Below are positions 58,064 to 64,000 of a stretch of DNA of 64,000 nucleotides, one piece after another. The notes below the pieces were generated by a model. The model was not told the origin of the DNA. It searched no databases and was given only the letters and a program-made list of their open reading frames with translations. A program made the position numbers and the translations under genes. Origin of the DNA: Mantis religiosa (lineage: Eukaryota; Arthropoda; Insecta; Mantodea; Mantidae); the NCBI GenBank assembly GCA_030765055.1, contig CM060947.1:54809891-54873890 (forward strand). The letters are read 5' to 3'. How positions within the stretch are numbered: position 1 is the first letter of the stretch; each line of letters starts with the position of its first letter.

Positions 58064-59874
58064 CGAGGGCTGTTCAATAAAGAATGATCACAATACCGTT
58101 TCTGCCAGTCTTCAAAGACATGCTGTTTACCATTTTTGAGAAAACCTTGAAAATGGCCTCCGCAGCCCTCACAACTGCTTCTGATGTTGGATAATGTCTC
58201 CCACGAAGGCATTTCTTCAAGTTAGGGAATAGAAAAAAGTCACATGGGCCTAAATCTGGACTATAGGGAGGTTGAGGAATGGTTTTTGCAAGATATTGAG
58301 CAACAACATTGACAATATACAGCCGCGCATTATCGTGGTACAGCATGCAGCCTGCTTCACGGAAATGTAGTCTTTTGCGCCTAATATGCACTTGGCAATG
58401 TTTTCAAGACATCCCTGTAGTATTTTACAGTTACTGATGTGTGTGCAGGTACAACATGCTGATAAAACATTCCATGAATATCAAATAATGAGATGACCAT
58501 AACTTTCCCTGCAGAAGCAACCACTTTTGCTTTTTGGGGGTTGGTGAAAAAGGAGATTTCCACACTGAGCTTTGCTGTTTGCTCTCAGGATCAAAATGAT
58601 GTAGCCAAGTTTCATCAGCAGAGATTACGTTTGAAAGAAACTCCGAATCTTCCTCTAACGAACATCAACTTTTACTGCATGTATACCTGTATGCGAATGT
58701 CCTTTTGTTCGGGAATCAACAGTCTTGGAACCCATCACGCACAAACACGTCTCATGTGTAATGTTTCTATCACCAACGTGTGGATGGCACCCAATGAAAT
58801 GTTCAGTATTTCAGAAAGTGATCTGAAGGTAATTCGTCAATCCTCCCACAATGGCAGCAGGAGTGTTGACGTTTTCTTCCGTAAGAGCAGTAACTGGAGC
58901 ACCGGGTCCACCTTCCTTTGAAATTGTCTCCCCTCTTTAAACATTTTAAACCACCTTCGAGCTGTGCTGTAGGGAAGAACAGACTCTCCATAGGCCTCCT
59001 GTAACATTGTATAGGCCTCAACTGAAGATTTGTTGAGACGAAAACAGAATTTCAAAGCCGCATATTGTTCCTTGCATGTTACCTCCATTGCAACGGTAGG
59101 CGATACTGAACATGTCTGAACTTGCCTGGTTCTCACAGGCGGGAACCAGGAGTACCAGGTCTGCATGCAGTTAAAATTGATATTAGAGGAAGATCCGGAG
59201 TATCTTTTAAACGTAATCACTGCTGTTGAAACTTGGCTACATCTTTTTGATCGTGAGAGCAAACAGCAAAGTTCAGCATGGAAATCTCCTTCATCACCAA
59301 CCCCCAAAAAGCAAAAGTGGTTGCTTCTGTTGGGAAAGTTATGGTCATCTCATTCTTTGATATTCATGGAATGGTTTATCAGCAAGTTGTACCTGCCCAC
59401 ACATCAGTAACTAGAGAATACTATAGGGATGTCCTGAAAACATAGCAAGTCCATACCAGGTGCAAAAGACTACATTTCCATGAAGCAGGCTGGATGCTGT
59501 ACCACGATAATGCGCGGCCGCATATTGCCAATGTTGTTGCTGAATATCTTGCAAAAATCAACGTGAAGTGCATTCCTCACCCTCCCTATAGTCCGGATTT
59601 AGCCCCATGTGACTTTTTTCTATTCCCTAACTTGAAGAAACGCCTTCGTGGGAGGCATTATCCATCATCAGAAGAAATGGCGAAGGCTGCGGAAGCGATT
59701 TTGAAGGATCTCTCATAAAATGGTTTCCAGCATGTCTTTGAAGACTGGCAGAAACGCTGGGACAAGTGCATCGTATTCAGGGGAGACTATTTTGAGAACG
59801 ACCATCAAAATTATGAGGGTGAGTAAAGGTACGTTGTCAAAAAATTGTGATCATTCTTTATTGAACAGCTCTCG
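58064..59874 (-). mobile_element. Head-to-head chimera of two mariner halves (family B)
   Basis: TA at 58062-58063 and 59875-59876; both ends carry the same terminal repeat (CGAGGGCTGTTCAATAAAGA and its complement). The left part (about 58064-59160) is on the minus strand and covers a whole transposase: MEVTCKEQYAALKFCFRLNK, STARRWFKMFKEGRQF, CARWVPRLL, SADETWLHHFDPESKQQSS (first Asp kept), LYHDNARLYIV, PYSPDLGPCDFFLF. The right part (about 59165-59874) is on the plus strand and holds only the 3' half: TAVETWLHLFDRESKQQSS (first Asp lost), LYHDNARPHIANVV, PYSPDLAPCDFFLFPNLK. So the 5' end of one copy was replaced by an inverted 3' half of another. Many frameshifts; inactive. Confidence 0.85.
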
Positions 59875-59876
59875 TA

Positions 59877-59877
<1 letters not shown>

Positions 59878-59928
<51 letters not shown>
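59878..59928. repeat. (A)51 run
   Basis: Pure A run one base outside the mariner's right TA. It is a slippage tract in the flanking repeat rather than a retroposon tail of the mariner. Confidence 0.95.
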
Positions 59929-59931
<3 letters not shown>

Positions 59932-60119
59932 CGTCAGAATGAAATACAATATTTACCTTATTTTTTAATTTTTTAAAGTACTGTGCACAGAATCACAAGA
60001 TCGCAGATCGATTTTTTCTCTCTAAAACCTCATTTTGTGCCATCTGGACTTCAAAACATTATTTCTAATAAAATATTTATAATGAATTGTTTAATAACAA
60101 TAATGTTTCCTCAGTATGT

Positions 60120-60663
60120 AGTCCATTTTATAATTAGATAGACGTCGCAACTAAGGTGTTCATTCTAATAAAGTGGAACCAACTCTTATCACGTGATTTG
60201 CTCCAATGGGGAAGATATTCTGTTGTCTCTGATTATATCTAGTTAGATATAAATCGATTCCTACTGAGTCGGTCTGGGAGCCTCAGTTGTTTAGGAGCTG
60301 TTATACTGAGCTCAAAGATGCGGATTCAAATCCCGGCGCAGGCAGACGATTTTTCAAAATGTTTAAAAGTGAATGTAGAACAACTCCTGGCATGTAGAAC
60401 AACTCCTAAGGGACGAAATTCCGACACACCGGAATATCATTATTGATGTAATCCTGACAATAGACAACTTTGTTAAGAAACAAAATAGCTTTCTATTTTT
60501 TTTTAAACGAGGTCTACTACAGCTAATGAAGATTCAATCTAATTTGAGTTATTCAGACTCATCAAAACATCTCCCAGTAGAGTAAATCGCGTGATAAGAA
60601 CTGGTTCCGCTTTGCTGCTATTAACATCTATTTGCGATGTCTATCTAATTATAAAATGGACTG
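60120..60663. mobile_element. Foldback/MITE-like element with tRNA-like core
   Basis: Long inverted terminal repeats: left arm 60120-60260 and right arm about 60520-60663 (AGTCCATTTTATAATTAGAT inverted at both ends; the GGAACCA..TCTTATCACG block pairs too). Between them is a tRNA-like segment with box A-like GAGCCTCAGTTGTTTAGGAG (about 60278) and box B-like GGATTCAAATCCCGG (about 60328). Arms are roughly 85% alike by eye. No ORF, so it would be non-autonomous. Confidence 0.7.
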
Positions 60664-61555
60664 AAGTGATAGAGAAAATAATAAAAATAAGGGACAGACC
60701 TTTCAATTACTTATAAAAGAAGGAAATGTGTTATTTTCTTTGTTAATTTATTTTATTTATTTATTGATGTGGCAGAGCTAAAACCATTGCATTTTTCTTC
60801 CGATCAGCCGCAACCACAGCCTCATGAAGAATCCTGAATATGTTCAGTGATGATACAGATGAATTATATTCAGGGGTATACAGAGCCTTCAGAAATGGGT
60901 AAAGCACTTCACAAAGTGTCATCGCTTTATTAATTCTTTAAAGTGTTCTTGAGGGAACACAATTTTTTTTACGATTATGTCCTTCTTGTAACGATAAAGT
61001 TGAGTACTTATTGTTTATAGACTCGAAAGTTAGACCTTAGATCTGATATTTCATCGGCTTTGTTGGTATTATTAAATCCTACTGTCACGCGACAGTCACA
61101 TCTACAATAACAGTGTCTAGTATTCGAATGTAAATAGATATTTTCTAATGATTCAGTATACAGTCACAAGATGTTGATGGGTATGTAGGACAATTTCAAA
61201 ACACCAACCAACTGATTTTGATAAGTATTCTTTTACCATTTAGAACTCCAAATCTTTCTGATGGATATTGGGCTGTAAAATATTATCTAATTTTATGCGA
61301 TACATTTTTAATACATTAAAAAGAATTTACAAAGCCATTTATATTTATTTTATATATACTGTGTCCAGATTTTAAATGTTTATTTGAGATTTACATTATG
61401 CCCTGTGTTTCTTTTATTACATATTTTCCTTAATGTGAAGAGAGCGCACGATTTATTCTTTGTTGGGAGAATAAACATCTCACAAATATATGTACACAAC
61501 TATTTATCAAATAAAATGAGGATATTTCCTCTAAATTACCAATTAAATACAATGA
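60664..61555. other. No feature seen
   Basis: AT-rich intron sequence of the second P450. I looked for exon 2 here and found no open segment with P450-like residues. Confidence 0.4.
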
Positions 61556-62245
61556 GTAACTTATGACGAAATGCATTAACGTAAACCCCTGAATAAAGAG
61601 GAATTTGATAAAGAATATAAACATATTAATACTGCTTTAATTAATGGTTTTAATAAAGACTTTATACATAAAAATTCAAACATTTAAATATGAAAAACTG
61701 TGAATAATAGTTCTACCCTTAAAAAATTAAAGACGATTATAATTTTAAACATTTATTTACCATCCTTGGGTTAGTAAACATTTTCAACAACATTTTGAAG
61801 AGTTTGTATAACTTTAGCTCCTCAAAATAAATATAGTATTAAACATTTACTACATTTCCCTAAAAAAGATAAAATTACTAATAATAAAAAATCTGGTATT
61901 TATCAATTTAATTGTTCAGATTGTCATAAAGTTTATATTGGAAAGACAAAACGCAATTTGGGAACCAGAACGAATGAACATTTTCGTAACATTAAGTATA
62001 AAAAGATTGTTAAATCGGCCGTAGCAGATCATTTTTGCCATTTAACCGTGAAATAAATCCAGAAGTTAAATATCAAAACAATTAAATACTCCGATAGATT
62101 TAATGGTTTGGGAAAAAATAATTATTTTAAAAATAAACGTCATGAAATGAATTTTGAAATATCGGAAGTAGATTCTGCTTTTAATTTTATTTCATTTTCA
62201 GATTTTGGTAATACTGGCAAAAATATGTTGATTGAGCTCTAGTGA
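61556..62245 (+). pseudogene. Penelope-like element C-terminal relic
   Basis: Plus strand: NKEEFDKEYKHINTALINGF, PWVSKHFQQHFEEF, then KSGIYQFNCSDCHKVYIGKT (GIY-YIG core), KRNLGTRTNEHFRNI, KSAVADHFCHL, and after a frameshift MNFEISEVDSAF. The same order as in the copies at 13015 and 26077 but a distinct, AT-richer subfamily. Stops and frameshifts make it a relic. Confidence 0.8.
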
Positions 62246-63045
62246 TCTTAACGTTGACAACGAGGTTGTTTGAGCACACGATATGAATGTTCATGAAATC
62301 GCGATCCTCATCAATTAATAAGAAAATTTTCACAATTTTCTTTTAAGATAAGTGATGTTTTATGTTACAAATTATTATTGTTGTATAGTATCCGTTGCTT
62401 CACTGTAACTAGCTTCATATTTTACGTATTTATTAACGTATCAAGCCCACGGGCCTGAAATAGCATCCTGTAACAACCTTCGCGATGAAAGAACTCTTGA
62501 AGGCTTCCATATCCTTTGACCGAATTTCATTTGTTTGGCAACCGCCATCCGCAGCACTTCTTATTTTACAAATTGACAGTGAGTTTTACATTATTACACA
62601 ATATGCAGTAATTACATGTTCTTCTCATTCATACTTTATTTCTTGATAATCCTCTTTGATTTATCATTGAAATTTTAAGCCATTGATCTTCACACAGAAG
62701 TTTACTGATGCATGAGCGCAGACAGCTCAAAACTTGATCAGTAAGTTATCTGTGGTTAATAACCGATTAAAAAGCAAATAACCTCTTGAAGTCTGATATC
62801 ATCATTTGTGGCACAAACATGTGCTTATTGGCTTTCCAGTTACATCTTGACCTTGACCATTCTTAAGTTCAACGTTATCAAGTAAAGTCAACCAGGACAG
62901 ATGAAAGTTCGCATTCCGGTATTAAAACAGCTGAAAAACCAGAAGCGGGAGAGCGTTTTCAAATGTGATTATGTACAGTCAACGGAAAATTTCCGTAATC
63001 TAAAAACACCAACGGAAAGATAGCCAATTGTCATGTTTCCGTTGC
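62246..63045. other. No gene; inverted motif CAACGGAAA..TTTCCGTTG
   Basis: No ORF is supported. CAACGGAAA at about 63011 pairs with TTTCCGTTG at about 63040 (9-bp stem), and CGGAAAATTTCCG near 62980 is a small palindrome using the same half-site. They may be the ends of an LTR or a small inverted element next to the LTR-like copy. Confidence 0.35.
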
Positions 63046-63049
63046 CTAT

Positions 63050-63430
63050 CATCAGTTGTGCTAAACACTTTATTTGTCACTTAAAACGTTAGCAAAGCGC
63101 TAACTTACACTTCATTTCTCTATTGCTCACACAAACACAACTAGTCCGTAGAGATTATCGTAGCGCTAATGTTCACTTAAGCCTGTTGCACGTACTCAGG
63201 GCAATACAACTCCACTGGAGACTTCGTAACTTTATGACTCACTGATTGACTTGCTTGTCCTCGTCTTCGTCGCTGCTGGCAGGCTGATGTTCAACCTGAG
63301 TGGTTTTACTGCGTGCTCACCTTCAAAAAGGTTTTATCTTAGATAGAATTATGGTTTGAAACAGGAATTATAAGGTGTACTTTGTTGTTTCTAGGAGGGT
63401 AGAAGAATGTTGTTCCCCTTTGCCTAGTTG
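63050..63430 (-). mobile_element. LTR-like segment, second copy
   Basis: Shares GTGCTAAACACTTTATTTGT and CACTTA..GTTAGCA with the LTR-like segment at 28320-28720; the minus strand has AATAAA at 63069-63074. Strongly diverged elsewhere, and the GAA/TTC array of the other copy is not kept. Confidence 0.4.
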
Positions 63431-63457
63431 ACTAGCTTGATTGAGCGCTCTGTTGTA

Positions 63458-64000
63458 CGAGGGGGGACCCAAAAGAAACCGGATTGCTGTCACCTTTTTA
63501 CAAAATTACTCCAGTCACCTTCAAAATACTCTCCATTACATGGGGTGCACTTGTCAAGTCCCTTTTACCACTTCTGGAAGCATGTTTGGAACTCTTCAAG
63601 TTTGATATTGTCCAGTGCCCTTTGCGAAGCTGTTTTTACCGCCTCCACATCGTCATAACGCTCCCCTTTTAGCGTTTTTTTCATTCGTGGAAATAGGAAA
63701 AAGATGCACGGGGCTAGGTCCGGCGAATACGGAGCGTGGGGAATGACAGACCACCTCTGAGATGCCAAATAGTGGGTCACCCGTAAGGCCGTGTGTGCTG
63801 GAGCGTTGTCGTGATGTAGAAACCAGTCACCTGATCGCCAAAGTTCCGGGCGTTTCCACCTAACATCCTCTCGCAGACGCCTTAAAACATCCAAGTAAAA
63901 GTGCTGGTTAACAGTCTGGCCAGGGGGTACGAATTCCCGATGCACAATTCCACGAACATTAAAAAAGAAAATGATCATCGACTTCACATTTGACCTCACT
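63458..64000 (-). mobile_element. mariner element, 3' part (family C), runs off the right edge
   Basis: TA at 63456-63457, terminal repeat CGAGGGGGGACCCAAAAGAA. The minus-strand transposase frame (63999-63565) reads IIFFFNVRGIVHREFVPPGQ, LRRLREDVRWKRPELW, LHHDNAPAHTALRVTHYLAS (second catalytic Asp) and PYSPDLAPCIFFLFPRMKKT. The third catalytic Asp (normally PCDFF) is Ile, so the enzyme should be dead although the frame is open; the C-terminus is frameshifted after FQTCFQKW. Confidence 0.88.

Noticed and set aside
61384..61566. 60-codon frame as exon 2 of the second P450
   Set aside because: Residues do not fit the P450 region expected after the proline hinge, and splice sites and phase are wrong.
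62979..62994. GGAAAATTTCC as a Rel/NF-kB site
   Set aside because: A single palindromic match in AT-rich DNA, better explained by the repeated CGGAAA/TTTCCG half-sites around it.

Overview
The window looks like intron-rich, repeat-dense DNA from a large insect genome. Encoded proteins, splice sites and the mobile-element mix (Penelope-like elements, mariners, LINEs, tRNA-derived SINEs, piggyBac) point to an insect; the CYP4C-like P450 would fit a cockroach or termite, but the species cannot be fixed from sequence alone. No prokaryotic operon, CRISPR array, rRNA or stand-alone tRNA gene is visible.

The only host genes I can support are two cytochrome P450 genes in the same orientation. The first (2555-24587, +) is the last ten coding exons of a CYP4-family enzyme. 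All exons join in one frame over 407 codons, with the CYP4 signature, ExxR and heme-cysteine motifs intact; its N-terminal exons lie left of the window. The second (57419-57618, +) is the first coding exon of another microsomal P450 (membrane anchor plus proline hinge), whose remaining exons lie beyond the right edge. Together they suggest a tandem CYP4 cluster.

1-1803 is the 3' half of a LINE with a nearly intact reverse transcriptase ORF, abutting an older antisense RT relic. 2.5-24.7 kb is the P450 gene. Its introns hold Penelope-like (PLE) fragments, three tRNA-like SINE families, a LINE broken by a mariner, and a degenerate 52-bp minisatellite. 24.7-32.9 kb carries a dispersed repeat, a near-complete PLE with a frameshift, an (ATC)n array, an LTR-like segment with a heat-shock-element-like promoter, and a piggyBac relic. 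32,918-43,958 is one almost pure (AGT)n trinucleotide array of about 11 kb, starting exactly at the 3' end of an antisense LINE. 44-57.4 kb holds a possible solo LTR, a 0.7-kb (AAT)n array, a mariner split by a GC-rich tandem dimer, and a decayed LINE with an (ATC)n tail. 57.4-64 kb has the second P450 exon, a head-to-head mariner chimera, a foldback element with a tRNA-like core, a PLE relic, another LTR-like copy and the 3' end of a third mariner.

The most unusual signal is the 11-kb microsatellite and its link to LINE 3' ends: several LINE 3' ends here finish in a short AATAAA-containing stretch followed by a different simple repeat each time, so LINE tails appear to seed arrays, one of which has grown to thousands of units. 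Most other content is transposon debris, and long spans between named features show nothing I can identify.
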